Positions 1 to 10,986 of a stretch of DNA of 64,000 nt are shown piece after piece (position 1 is the first letter of the stretch; the number at the start of each line of letters is the position of its first letter). Under the pieces are notes generated by a model that saw nothing but the letters and a program-made list of their open reading frames with translations, did not search any database and had not been told where the DNA came from. The translations under genes and the position numbers were made by a program. The DNA is from Warburgia ugandensis (lineage: Eukaryota > Streptophyta > Magnoliopsida > Canellales > Canellaceae), in assembly GCA_035236585.1 (NCBI GenBank), contig CP141136.1:56189136-56253135 (forward strand), written 5' to 3'.

Positions 1-379
1 AGATACCTATCCTCTCTTGCTTGGAAAGTAAGATGCTCCCATAGCACATAAGTATGCCAACTCACCACATTTTCCCTAAGAAGAGGGCTGGAGTTTCTTC
101 AAGGAAAATGTATTTTTCATATATAAAATCCCTAATAAAATAACAAAAACCTTGCCACTTGTTCTAAAGATGTTGAAGAAGAAGTTTCTGTTCCACAAGT
201 AAGAGATGAGCCTATTATAAAATTTCCAAAATATCCTTTAGGCCCTTCTCTCCTCTCTCTTTAATCTTCTCACATATTAGACATGATGAAACACTTCCCA
301 TACAGCTATGACAACATTGAAAAGCTAAACATGCTGAGATAGTACCCAAACTCTTGCATAATCGCCTCTTTTCACTTCT

Positions 380-1150
380 ATTTACGAAACTTTGTGTAAG
401 TGGAGTGCCCACTCAACTCCCATGTTGTATTCGCAAAAAATTCTATCTCTTATCATTAACAAGAACTTATCCCAATTAGGGTCGGTCACATGAATCTTGT
501 TCCTCCATTCCCCTCTATTAAGTGTCATGGCTTTATTTAGTCCTAAAGTTTTTAAATATTTTCTCACTATTTCTATCCATGTTCTTTTAGGCCTTCTTCC
601 TCTTGCCCTTTTAGAACCTTGGACTTCTCACTCCTAAATGGTTCCATTTTTTATCTCCCTTGGACATGTCCAAACCACCTAAATCTAACCCCCCTTGTCC
701 AGTTTCCTATTTGTGTTATTCCTAAGTTGCGTCTAATGTTTTCAATTCTTATTCTATCCTTTCTTGCCATCTAAATTTAACCCCCCTTGTTTGGTTTCCT
801 ATTTGTGCTATTCCTAAGTTTTGTCTAATGTTTTCAATTCTTATTATGCCCTTTCTTATCTTACCACCCATCCATCTCAACATTCGCATTTTTGTAGCAA
901 TAATCTTATGTACATATTGTTCCTTAACTAGCCAACACTTTGATACATAGAGAATGGCTCATCTTACTGCCATTCTATAGAATTTTTCTTTCAGTTTCAG
1001 TGGCACCCACAGATCACACAAAACTCTAGAGGCACATCTCCATTTGCTCCAATATGCTTGGGTTCTCTGGGTAACCTCTCTCTTAATTTCTCCACTCTCA
1101 TGAATTATTGATCCCAAGTATTGAAAGTGTTCTTTTAAGAGAACTTCTTA
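380..1150 (-). pseudogene. LINE C-terminal region after the RT, with 92-bp duplication
   Basis: Broken minus-strand frames give, in order, 'GSIIHESGEIKREVTQR', 'MRMLRWMGGKIRKGI..', 'LDMSKG' and 'LNKAMTLNRGEWRNKIHV', the thumb and C-terminal tail typical of plant RTE-type LINE ORFs. The same blocks occur at 21030-21600 on the plus strand and, as a short scrap, at 48225-48415. The segment between 'RWM' and 'GGLDMSKG' contains two 92-bp tandem copies (679-770, 771-862) that are not in the other copy, so it was acquired locally. Confidence 0.7.
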
Positions 1151-1421
1151 GTTATGAATCTTTACTTTATTGCCCCACTCTCACTCCTCTCCTTGCTAAA
1201 ATTATACTCCACATACTCTATCTTAGTTCAGATAATTTTAAATCCTTTAGATTCTATTGCATCTCTTCATAACTCTAGCTTTGTGTTTACATGCTCCCTT
1301 GTCTTATCAACCAAAACTATATCATCAGGAAAAAAAACATGCACTATAAAATCTCCTAGTGCAGATGTTTTGTTAACTCATCCATAACCAATGTGAAAAG
1401 GTACAGTCTCAATGCTGATTC

Positions 1422-1681
1422 TTAGTACAATCCTATAGTGATAGAAAAATCACCAGTCTCTTTGCCAGTGGTCATAACATTTGTTACTGCTCCATCATAC
1501 AAATATTTAATTACGCCTATATACTCCCATGAAATCCATTTCTTGCCCAATACCCACCATGTGAAGGTCCTATATTTCTTTATCAATTGCTTAAGCAAAA
1601 AAATAACTTGCATGGTAAACCTTCTAAGCATGAAACCAAAATGGTTCTCCCATACACTTGTCCCATGTATTAGCTTCTTCT
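1422..1681 (-). pseudogene. LINE reverse transcriptase palm segment
   Basis: Minus-strand translation continues the RT after the TRIM insertion: 'NHFGFMLRRFTMQVIFLLKQ', then 'KKWISWEYIGVIKYLYDGAV' and 'TGDFSITIGLY'. In plant RTE LINEs this block lies between 'SENQFGFMPGRST' and 'F.I.IGLHQGS'. Family residues are visibly degraded (MLRRFTMQ for MPGRSTMEA), and the Y/F-A-D-D catalytic box is not recovered downstream. It is adjacent in the protein to the fragment at 2693-3053. Confidence 0.65.
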
Positions 1682-1686
1682 CAATT

Positions 1687-2687
1687 TTAATGACCAAGGA
1701 TCCTACAACAATGATATTGTCTGCTTTGGACAAAGCCTCACAATGTTATTTTTCCCTTAGGAAAAGCCTCATTACTATGAGATACCACCCTAACCCTTAT
1801 AACCGGCCCTACTCCCTCTCCCCGGGCAATGTGAGGCTAACTCTTAGGGCCACCTATAGCTTGCCACCTAGAAGCTTGACAGTTGCTCTAGCCCACCAAC
1901 AAAGGCTACCCACCAGGCACCTCTCTTCCCTCTTAGGGAACGTGCAGCCCCACGTGACCTTCTCTAGGTCAGTGATAGTCCATGTGCTGCTAGCACCACC
2001 ATCACAAGGGGAACTAGCTCTGATACCAACTGTAATGACTAGGGATCCCACAACAATGATATTTTTCGCTTTGGCTGAAGCCTCACAGTTTTCTTTTTCC
2101 CATAGGAAAAGACCTCATTACTGGAAGATACCAACAGATCCCTTACCATCAACTCCCTCTTCCTAAGCAATGTGGGACTAGCTCACACCCAGTTTCTTTA
2201 TAGTTTCTCTAGCCTACCCACAAAGGCTGCCCACCAAGCATCCCTAAGCACAATTATGTTCTACGGGTAGACTTTTGAACGCTCGGGAAGAGGGAGTTAG
2301 GCCGGTTATAGGGGTTCAAGTGGTATCTCCTAGTAATGAGGCCTTTTCCTATGGGAAAAACAAAACTGTAATGCTTTGGCCAAAGCAGATCATATCATTA
2401 CTTTGGGATCCCCAGTCATTATAGTTGGTATTATGGCCAATTCCCCTCATGATTATGGTGTTAACCACACGTGAACGCTCGCTAACCAAGAGAAGGTCAT
2501 GCAAGAACATGTGTTCTGTAAGGGGGGAAGAGGGTGCCTAGTGGCAGGCCTTTGTAGGCAAGCCAAAGAGCTGTCAAGCTACCAGGTGGTGAGCTATAAG
2601 TGGCCATGAAAGTTAGTCCCACATCATCTAGGGAGAGGGAGTTAGGTTGGTTAAAAGGGTTTGACTGGTGTCTCCTCGGTCATTACA
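1687..2687. mobile_element. Head-to-head inverted TRIM dimer with 5-bp TSD
   Basis: Two short LTR elements lie in opposite orientation. Left half (minus strand): an outer LTR ending at 1687 and an inner LTR ending at 2031, followed on the minus strand by a primer-binding site (GTTGGTATCAGAGC, at 2030-2017) matching the initiator-Met tRNA PBS of plant retroelements. Right half (plus strand): an inner LTR ending near 2423, a degenerate PBS (GTTGGTATTATGGCC, 2424-2438) and an outer LTR ending at 2687 with GGTCATTACA. All four LTRs share 'AGTCCCACAT'- and 'AGTAATGAGG'-type blocks where present. No protein is encoded, as expected of TRIMs. The whole unit is flanked by CAATT at 1682-1686 and 2688-2692, inside the LINE reverse transcriptase. 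The orientation of the LTRs is read directly from sequence. Integration of the dimer as one unit is inferred from the TSD. Confidence 0.75.
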
Positions 2688-2692
2688 CAATT

Positions 2693-3053
2693 ACTCTTTC
2701 AAAAAGTTTCATTGTATGGATCATAAGTTTGATCCCTCAATAATTAGTGAAACTTTGTATGTTTCATTTATTCTTATAAATTGGTACAATAGAGATCTTC
2801 TTCCATTCATCTGGAATTTTCTTTGATTTTACAATCTTGTTAAACAACTTTGTCAACCAAACTATTCCAATATCTCCATATAATTCCAAACCTCTATTGG
2901 TATACCATTGAGCCCTAAGGCTTTTCTTGATTTCATCTTTTTCAAGGCCTCTTTCACCCCAGGTATTGTAATCCTATGTTTGTATCTATAATTTTCAATG
3001 TTATTTGGGTTTATGATCCTTTCAATCTTTATATTTTCAGAGTTATGGTACAT
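2693..3053 (-). pseudogene. LINE reverse transcriptase, N-terminal part
   Basis: Minus-strand translation gives 'GVKEALKKMKSRKALGLNG' and then 'IPIEVWNYMEILE', the RT0/RT1 motif that opens the reverse transcriptase of plant RTE LINEs (family consensus K-x-x-KA-x-G-x-DG-I-P-x-E-W). The usual Asp of the 'GLDG' motif is Asn here. The reading then runs through 'WKKI..VPIYKNK' to the sequence for 'MKLFERVI', where the TRIM dimer cuts in. The palm resumes beyond the insertion at 1681 on the minus strand. Confidence 0.75.
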
Positions 3054-3651
3054 AGTGATTTATTAAAATAAATTTCACACCTTTATTTGTTCTAGTTGTC
3101 CTTGACTAGCACTCTTTGGTCACCATTTCTAATATACTTAACGTGGTCTAAGTCCTTCATCTTCTTTTTTCTTACTTTTTCGAGTTTAAACACATCTTGC
3201 TTATCTTCTCTTTATCCTAATCTATCCTAAAGATCACCATATGCCTTGAGTTTAGCCTCACTTACTAGTCTCTTAGAAACCTTTCTAGCTTTCTTATATT
3301 ACTCAAAGTTTTCATTATTTTTAGTCCTTTGCCATGCTTTAAAACACACCCATTTCTCTTTAATAAGTTTTTGCCCCTTTTCACTCCACCATCAAGTTTT
3401 CTGTGCTAGTTGCTTTTTACCGTTAGATAATCCTAGCATTCTTTTTCCTCTTTCTTAATGGACTCGGCCATATTAGTCCACATGGCATTTACTTCTATTC
3501 ATTATTCTATTTTCCTTTCACCATCAACTTGTTTGTAAATGATGCTATCTTCTCTTGTTTTAAGTTCCACCACTTAGCTTTTTAGACTCCTATTAAGTTC
3601 ATTTCCTTTCTTCTATATTTTAATGTAGATATGTATAACCATTAACCACTG

Positions 3652-4330
3652 TCATGAGGTTAGACTGTCAGCAAATATCACTTTACAATCCTTACACATT
3701 GATTTTTTTGGTATTCCTAAGTAGAAAAAGTCTATTTGGCCTTTATATGGTTTACTTTTAAAGGTTAGTAAGTGTTTAACCCTCTTCTTAAAGTATGTGT
3801 TAGCTATAGCTAGGTTATATGCTAAAGAAAAATCGAGTATAACTTCCCCCATCTCATTTCTTTCTCCAATAACATACCCTCCATGTACCCTATCATATCC
3901 TTCCTTTTCTTTTTGCATGTGACCTTTAAAGTCTACTCTTATAATTATCCCCTATGTGTTGGGAATTTCTTATATGATTTCCTCTATATCTTCCTAAAAT
4001 TGTCTCTTAATTCTATCATCTAACCCTACTTGTGGTGTGTATACACTTTTAACATTTCTAATCTCCTCTCTTTAAACAAATTCTATTAATATAATTCTAT
4101 CACTAGTTCTTTTACTGTCTATAATTTTATCTTTTAATTCTTTATCTATCACTATCTCAATATCATTTTTTCTATTGTCCTTTCCTATATACCAGAGCTT
4201 ATACACATCGATTTCTCTAGTTTAAACCCCTTCCTGCTTAGTTTCTTGGGTACAAGCAATCTTAACTCTCCTATGTCTCACCATATCTACTAATTCTATA
4301 CTCTTACATGTCAATGTGCCTATATTCCAT
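3652..4330 (-). pseudogene. LINE endonuclease (APE-like) region, broken
   Basis: This would be the endonuclease that nicks target DNA for LINE retrotransposition. The longest open piece (3652-3918) reads '..EMGEVILDFSLAYNLAIA..' and '..KGQIDFFYLGI..', the central and C-terminal parts of the EEP/APE fold in plant RTE LINEs. Upstream, at about 4060-4330, broken frames give 'KIACTQETK', the usual N-terminal catalytic glutamate motif, and 'RTSDRIILIEFV'. Stops separate the pieces. The same order appears at 19430-20090 on the plus strand. It is not expected to make a functional enzyme. Confidence 0.75.
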
Positions 4331-4625
4331 GTGGCAATACAAATCTTACTCTCCTAACCTAGCTTATTTACCCGTTCACTTCTTGAATGGCGTGGGAACA
4401 CATGCATACTTTCCACTAAACCTGGGTTTTGATGCAACATGTTGATTTGAAGGAAACACTCTAGCAGCCCTAGCCTATTGTCCATTGCTCCTAGTATCCA
4501 ATGCAACGCGTGCTTTCGCTGGAATGCACTAGCAGCCCCTATCCATTTTCCATTGCATCTCTAATCTAATGCAGTTCGTTGTTTACAGCGAATGCCCTAG
4601 CTTGAGGGAATGTCAAAAATCAATT

Positions 4626-6812
4626 GATGCATGGGGTTTGCCATGAGTTTTACTTGCTAGCTAACACTTGATGCAAAACCATCCTCCTTTATCCATGCAT
4701 GGGACTTGAAGCAGTGGAGCTAGTGATTCTACCTCTGTTAGACAAAATTTAACTTTTGATAAATGGTGACTTTTTATAGCTTATAAGCAGTACTTGTAGC
4801 TTATTTGATCTCTCCTTTTTCATTTTAAAGCACTTTCTTTTATCTTGGCCTCAAAATCCTAAGGCATGTTCCTTGAACTTTAAGCCAATGAAAAGAAGGA
4901 AAAGAGCTAAGGAGTGGCCAAATGAGCCTCGAGCCTATTATACACAATGTCGAGCAGCGGTATATGTGACTGCTAAGGTGTGGGCATTGATTCCATTTAT
5001 GGTTTTCTCCCCACTTTCATAAGGAAAGTGCATGGGTATGTCTTACTATCAACATAGAGCAGGCTATTTTTAGTCAGCCTCACCCCTAACAACTAGGTTA
5101 GGTAATCCCTCCTAAAAGCTTCACAAATAACCATTCACATGCTATTGGACTAGTGGAGACTACTCTGCAGGTCGAGTGGGTGCAACCTTTACAGTTCCTT
5201 CCCATTCAGTAATTGAAGCAAAACACTTATCGTTGAAAGTTGCATAGACCACTAAGTGATCTATAGTAACAATCTTTTCCTTTTCTTTAGGATGGGTTTA
5301 GTTAATGACCCAAGTCCTCATGCCCACCAGTCTACTAAACCCACTTGATTTCCATCTTCTTACTTAAATTTTTATTCTTCTCATCATGTGTAGCATATCT
5401 CATCAAGGCACTTAGTTGACTAAGAGCCATAACTTAACACACGTTTATTAGCTATTTTAATTCTCATATCATCTAGTTGACTGATAGACATAACTTAACA
5501 AACGCCTATTAGCTACTTTAACTCTTGTATCATCTGCATCACTTTTAAAATTCTATAGATTTTTCTCTTACTTTAGGAGGCCTAGTTAAGGACCCAAGGC
5601 CTTGTAGCCCAACAAACTAATAAGCCTCCCATTTTTTGTCTTTCTTAAGTAAAGAGCACCTAGTTAAGGACCGTACTTTCTTAAAATGTTAATCAACCAA
5701 AAACTACCTCAAGGAGTACATGGTTACAAATAAGTGGTACTGTCATACCACTATCAACTAGAAATGATTAAAAAGGGCATAAAATCAAAAAGGAATCTTA
5801 TAAGCTCCTAATTAGTTCTCATCATTATGCTCTTCTAAATTGATCTTCTCAACCCCTATATTGAGATAAGTGTTTAGGAGGAAAAAGACTGTCCTTCGAG
5901 CTATCTCTAAAAATGTATATTGTGTTATTAATTTTACATACTCTCATGTCATATCCATAGCTAAAACTAAAAACTAGGATCTAAATGCATGCGAGGTACA
6001 TGGTGAAGTAAACAAGCATTACATTGATATTATTTTCTATAATAGGAATGTGAGAACTTCTTGGGCAATACTGACTTGCATATATGTTAGCCCTTACATA
6101 GACAACAAACAAGCTTTATGGAGTGATCTTATGTACAAAAGTTGAAGAGTTCAATCTCTCATAGTGTGTTAGCAGAGATTTCCAACTCCATCACTTCATT
6201 AGATAGAAAGGGTGGAGGTTATCCTCATAACTTGGATTTGTGGGGTCCTTATGGATGGATTAGGACTAACGGGTGCTGATTTTAATATCCTCAAATAACC
6301 AGAATAACCTAAGCAAAGGTGATGATAAAAAGTAAAGAATGCTTGGCAAGGCACTAATTAACAAAGCATAGATGTACATGCTTGACAGGATCTATCTATC
6401 TAACTTTCATTAAAAAAAAAAAAAAAAACGAAAAGAAAGGTAGGAACTAGGTGCATTAAAGTTTCTTCTTTATAGCTACTAGTCATTCCAGGACAGTTGG
6501 TTTGGACTTGGGTTTGGGCCTCTGATAGAAAAAATGGCTCTTTAAGTATGGATTATGTCCAATCCATTTCTTGTTGGCTCATTTGCTGAGACGCAACCAA
6601 TGAAACTTGAGAAAATTCTAAAACTCTTATTATACTTATAGACAAACGACAACACACACTCATCTAAATAGGTTGTATTTTTAACACAACAAGAGTCTTC
6701 TGAACTTTTATGTTAAACTTCTACTAAAAAAATTTCGAAGAAAATAATACTCATTATTATCATTTAAATAGCAAAAGGTTTAGTAAATTGCAGCTAAGTT
6801 ACCTGATTTGCC
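4626..6812. other. Gene-free stretch between LINE and CACTA element
   Basis: I see no gene, RNA or intact element here. It holds one copy of a dispersed repeat (5105-5815, listed separately) and an oligo(A) run near 6411-6428. Translations on both strands are short and match nothing I recognise. Confidence 0.6.
5105..5815 (+). repeat. Dispersed repeat of unknown class, copy 1
   Basis: This segment is collinear with 35890-36465. Shared blocks include 'CTAGTGGAGACTACTCTG' (5150s) against 'CTAGTAGAGATTACTCTG' (35940s), 'AGAGCACCTAGTTAAGGA' in both, and 'TTCTTAAAATGTTAAT' in both. Copy 1 contains two adjacent copies of a block of about 65 bp (about 5411-5540, 'CTAGTTGACT..ATAACTTAAC') and a looser repeat of the 'AGTTAA.GACCCAAG' block (5300s and 5580s) that copy 2 has only once. 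No coding capacity or termini are recognisable, so the class is unknown. Confidence 0.6.
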
Positions 6813-6911
6813 TATGTATGTATGTATGTATGTATGTATGTATGTATGTATGTATGTATGTATGTATGTATGTATGTATGTATGTATGTATGTATGTATG
6901 TATGTATGTAT
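6813..6911 (+). repeat. (TATG)n microsatellite
   Basis: An uninterrupted run of the tetranucleotide TATG, about 25 copies, directly abutting the left end of the CACTA element at 6912. Open frames across it (poly-Cys/Met/Tyr/Val) are repeat artefacts. Confidence 0.97.
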
Positions 6912-6929
6912 CACAACTACATAAGGATC

Positions 6930-7600
6930 ATTTAAAGTCGGTTAAAAGGGCTAATAGAAGTAGCTTAATAAGCGACTTCTACTAAGCCGACTTGGAAAGT
7001 CGTCAACTTTTAAAGTTGCTTTTATAAATGACTTTAAAAGTTAACAACTTTTAAAGCCGTTTTCTTTTTCTTTTTTCTTGTAAGCTACTTCAAAAGTCAA
7101 AAACTTTATAGTCGCGTACAAAAAATGACTTCTAAAGTCACCAACTTTAGAATTCATTTTCATATAAATGACTTCGAAAGCGCCAAATTTTGATTGACTT
7201 TTAAAGTCGTTAACAAAAGAACGAGTTCTAAAATTTATGACTTTAGAAGTCGGTTTTTATATAAGTGACTTCAAAAGTATAACACTGTAATGAACTTTTG
7301 AAGTCGCTTACATAAAAATGACTTCTAAAGTTGGTCACTTTAGAAGTTGTTTTTATATAAGCAACTTCAAAAGTATAACATTTTGATGAACTTTTGAAGT
7401 CGTTTTCATATAAGCGACTTCAAAAGCTCACTTGATGGACTTTTAAAGTCTTTTTTTTTCCAAAACGACTTTAAAAATTCTTAACTTTAAAGTCGTTTTA
7501 GAAAAAATGACTTTAAAAAGCTTGACTTTTAAAGTCGTTTTTTCCAAAACAACTTTTAAAAGTCTGAAGTTTTGAAGTCATTTAGGAAAAAAAAAAAAAA
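6930..7600. repeat. CACTA left subterminal repeat array
   Basis: Repeated, alternately oriented copies of a motif close to 'ACTTTTAAAGTCGTTT' and its complement 'AAACGACTTTAAAAGT', spaced roughly 20-40 bp. The motif is itself near-palindromic, so the arm could fold extensively. In En/Spm elements such subterminal repeats are transposase-binding sites. That role is inferred from the family and not shown here. Confidence 0.8.
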
Positions 7601-9741
7601 AAACTACTTGAAAGTTATTTTTTTTCAATTTTATTTTCTAGATCCACCACTTATATACAATTGAAAACCTGATACTCAAACAATGTTTATAAAAATTAAA
7701 AACTTGTTAATATACAATATTCATCCACTTCTTGATACAATACCACCTGTATACATTAATTGGATAACAAACATCATATACACCTTGATACTTCAATCTC
7801 CACAAATATGAAAAACAAACAATCACTACAATGCATCCACATATTTATTTATTGATACATTTCTACCTCTGTATACATTGAATAAAAAACATTCTATGCA
7901 ACTAATACTTCAAACAATCTTTATAAACGTGAAAAACCAAACATCATATATATACACCTAATACTTCAATCTTCATACACATTCCAAACTGTCATCCACT
8001 ACAATGCATTAACATCTTTCTTGGTACACTACCACCTATGTATACATTTAATAACAAACATTTTATATATACACCTAATACAAACAATCTTTATAAACTT
8101 GAAAAACCAAACATCCAATACAACATGCATCCGCTTCTTTGTTGATATCCCAATTCGTTCTTTAAATATAACACCTAATACATCCATAATGACTACAAAA
8201 CATCCATACTCATCATTATCCTTCCACATATATCTTGAAAATAATTTATATAAGAAACTACAACATATGCATTGTCTATAATAGCCACATTCACTTCATT
8301 TATAAATCCATACACATTCACATTTACTTTCACACTTTAAGTAACCCTCTCATTCTTCATCTCATAAAAGTTATATACTTCAATCACCACATATTCACTT
8401 CATGTTCAAACTCAATATTCACTTCATCCATACTCATTTATTCCCACACTCCAAGTTCCACTCATTCATTGCTTAAAATCTAAAGGAACACACACAAGTC
8501 AATGAAAAAAATACTTTATTATGTATTTCAGGTTCATGTAGTTACTCCAAGTAATCTAATTGAAACTCATTACATACTTAGCCCATTTAGTTTGTATTTC
8601 ATTAAGATTTACTCTGGAGTAACTCTTCTTGTTTGCCCACTCAGAAGGCACAACAGCCTAAAATATAAAATATTTAATTAAGCTAAAAAAATTTAGCTAG
8701 ATGCATAAAAACTGTAGAAACATATAAGATTATTCAAAAATAAAAGTGTTCACCCTTTCTTAAATGGGAGACATGAGTACTATCCAATATGAGGGTCCTC
8801 ATATACCTCAGGACATAATATCCACACTCCCAATTAGATTATCGTCTAGGGCATTGTGCAACAAGGACAACATCTCTTAGTCGGTGTAGTTATTCACAAA
8901 TAGTGATAAGCTTAACTTATGCTAGATGTTCATCTACATGTGAACAATTCACATATCAAATTTCATCCAATAAAGTTTATAATTCATGTAAATTTCTCTT
9001 GGTTATTTGCATGTTTGAAGTTCATTAAAATTTTAGTTTTATGATCATGTTTCATGTCTTGGATCACATGCACCATGTCATCTCATGCCTTCTTTGATTT
9101 AAGTTTCATGAGTATCTTACTATTGGAATTTTACCTTTCATGAATCATACATAATTTCGAGCAATCCATACACTTTATTTGATTTCTTAAGAACCAATTT
9201 AGCTTTTTAGATAGTTGGAATGATCCCCACTGGCTTACTATCCGAATGAGTTCACCCACCTTATTGATCAAATAAGGTTCAAAACACCTAACTGCAGCAA
9301 CTACACAAATACTCTTATCCAAAGAGTTCAAATATCAAATATCCAACATTGATCAGTCATTGGCCAGAAGATCCAAAGATCTAATTCAGAAGTGATACCA
9401 TTGCCATACGGTCCAACAAGTACACTACCTCATTGATCAAATGAGGTTTAGATCACCTAACTGCAGAGGTATAAACAAATACTCCTCTTCAAAGAGTCCA
9501 AATCATAGTGTTGATCAATCGCTAGTCAAATAAACCAAAAGTTTGGCAAATCAAATAACCGATGGAACACATCTCAAATTCGGAAACAAATTTAAATTTC
9601 AAAACTAATCTTTTAAAATAAATAATTCAAGAATCTCTCTTGAATTAATCAAAAATCCAAATCATAGCCATATCGCAAATCATTAAACCTCATATCAGAA
9701 AGTAAGTTTGCATACTCCTAGTATAGGATGATTATCAAATA

Positions 9742-9925
9742 GGGCAGCCCCAGTGCATTAAGCTCCCACCTATGCAAGGTCTGAGGAAGGGGCGGCCACA
9801 ATGGCCTAAAGTAGGCAGCCTTACCTTACATTTTTGCAAGAGGCTGATTCTACGCCTTGAACCCGTGACCTCAAGGTCACATGACGACCACTTTTATCGT
9901 TGCGCCAAGGCTCCCCTTCCCCAGA
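9742..9925 (-). mobile_element. Au-like tRNA-derived SINE with perfect 14-bp TSD
   Basis: Read on the minus strand from 9925, the sequence opens with 'GAGCCTTGGCGCAACG', a pol III A-box region, followed by 'GGTCACGGGTTCAAGGCG', the B box. It then has the characteristic body 'CAGCCTCTTGCAAAAATG', 'GTAAGGCTGCCTAC' and 'GGGAGCTTAATGCACTGGG' of plant Au-type SINEs. The element is about 184 bp, usual for the family, and depends on a LINE for mobility. It is flanked by the direct repeat ATGATTATCAAATA at 9728-9741 and 9926-9939 (14/14 identical), which fixes both boundaries and marks a fairly recent insertion into the CACTA element. A long 3' T-run is not evident. Confidence 0.92.
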
Positions 9926-10417
9926 ATGATTATCAAATATAGATTATCAAATATAGATTCAAATTGTAATCTTACAAATCTGATCATCAGAATAGAATAA
10001 CTTAGAATTTTATCTCATTATCATCAACCGATTATAACTAGACCTAGATAAGTATACAAATGCTTTAAATATAAATTCCAATATCAATTTCACAATTGAT
10101 ATTGAAATCAGAAATCTCATTCATAATTAGAAATTGAATTCAAATTTGTGTATTTCAAACACCAATTTTGATTTCAATATACAACGTCAATTATTTCAAC
10201 TTTAGGAAATCAATCTCAAGACATAGTTTTGTCTGTATAACATACAAGATTAATAAACTCTCATATCTAATTATTCAATACACAAAATTAAATAACAAAG
10301 CATATCTAATCATCCACAATATAGAGTATAACATGCAATACATAGCTGATCAATTAACTTCAATATGGATCCTCAAATAACATTCAATATGGATCTTAAG
10401 TAGCATTCGGTCATAAT

Positions 10418-10986
10418 TGAAAATACTCTTACTATAATTTTGATTAATATCATAAGTAGAAATTTCAGAATACACGTACTCTAATTCTAATTCATGTTAT
10501 AAACAGAATTTCAAATGAGAATACACTTACTCCAATTCAAATTTATGTCATAAACAGAATTTCATATGAGAATACATTGATTCTAATTCTAATTCATGTT
10601 ATAAACAGAATTTCATACGAGAATACACTTACTCTAATTCAAATTTATGTCATAAATAAAATTTTAGATGAAAATACATTGATTCTAATTCAAGTTCATG
10701 TTATAAACAGAATTTCAGATGAGAATACACTTACTCTAATTCAAATTCATGTCTAAACAGAATTTCAATGAGAATACACATGCTAATTCAAATCCATGTC
10801 ATAAACAAAATTTCAAAGAAGAATACACTTATTCTAATTCTAATTCATGTCATAAACAGAATTTCATAAGAGAATACACTTATTCTAATTCTAATTCATA
10901 TCATAAATAGAGATTTCAATGAGAATACACTTACTATGATTCTAATTAATATCATAAATAGAAGTTTCAGATGAAAGTACACTTAC
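10418..10986 (+). repeat. 51-bp minisatellite, about 11 copies
   Basis: The unit resembles 'GAATACACTTACTCTAATTC' followed by '..AAATTCATGTCATAAACAGA..' and repeats at about 51-bp spacing (GAATACA starts near 10468, 10518, 10569, 10621 and onward). Copies alternate between two sub-variants ('ACACTTACTC' and 'ACATTGATTC'), so a higher-order unit of about 102 bp is visible in part of the array. It is internal to the CACTA element and does not encode protein. Confidence 0.85.

Larger units (their letters stand above)
200..4625 (-). mobile_element. RTE-type LINE, decayed, interrupted by a TRIM dimer
   Basis: This is a non-LTR retrotransposon read on the minus strand, with its 5' end near 4625 and its 3' end near 200. 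Minus-strand translation gives, in order, an APE-type endonuclease region (about 4330-3650, with the pieces 'EVILDFSLAYNLA' and 'GQIDFF'), the start of the reverse transcriptase (about 3053-2693, 'ALKKMKSRKALGLNGIPIEV'), a palm segment (about 1681-1422, 'YDGAVTNVMTTGKETGDF') and a C-terminal region (about 1150-380, ending in 'RNKIHVTDPNWDK'). Many stops and frame changes break it. The same protein pieces recur in the plus-strand LINE at 19.1-21.7 kb, which confirms the family. A 1-kb TRIM dimer splits the RT at 1687-2687. A 92-bp tandem duplication (679-770 and 771-862) lies in the C-terminal region. Outer boundaries are approximate. No target-site duplication was found. Confidence 0.85.

Noticed and set aside
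1438-2166. 242-codon plus-strand open frame near the left end
   Set aside because: It runs across the LINE palm, the TRIM LTRs and the TRIM PBS, so it is a chance frame over mobile sequence. Its protein has repeated segments that simply mirror the two LTRs.
10418-10986. Possible CRISPR-like array
   Set aside because: The whole 51-bp unit is repeated, with no unique spacers, and the DNA is plant nuclear.
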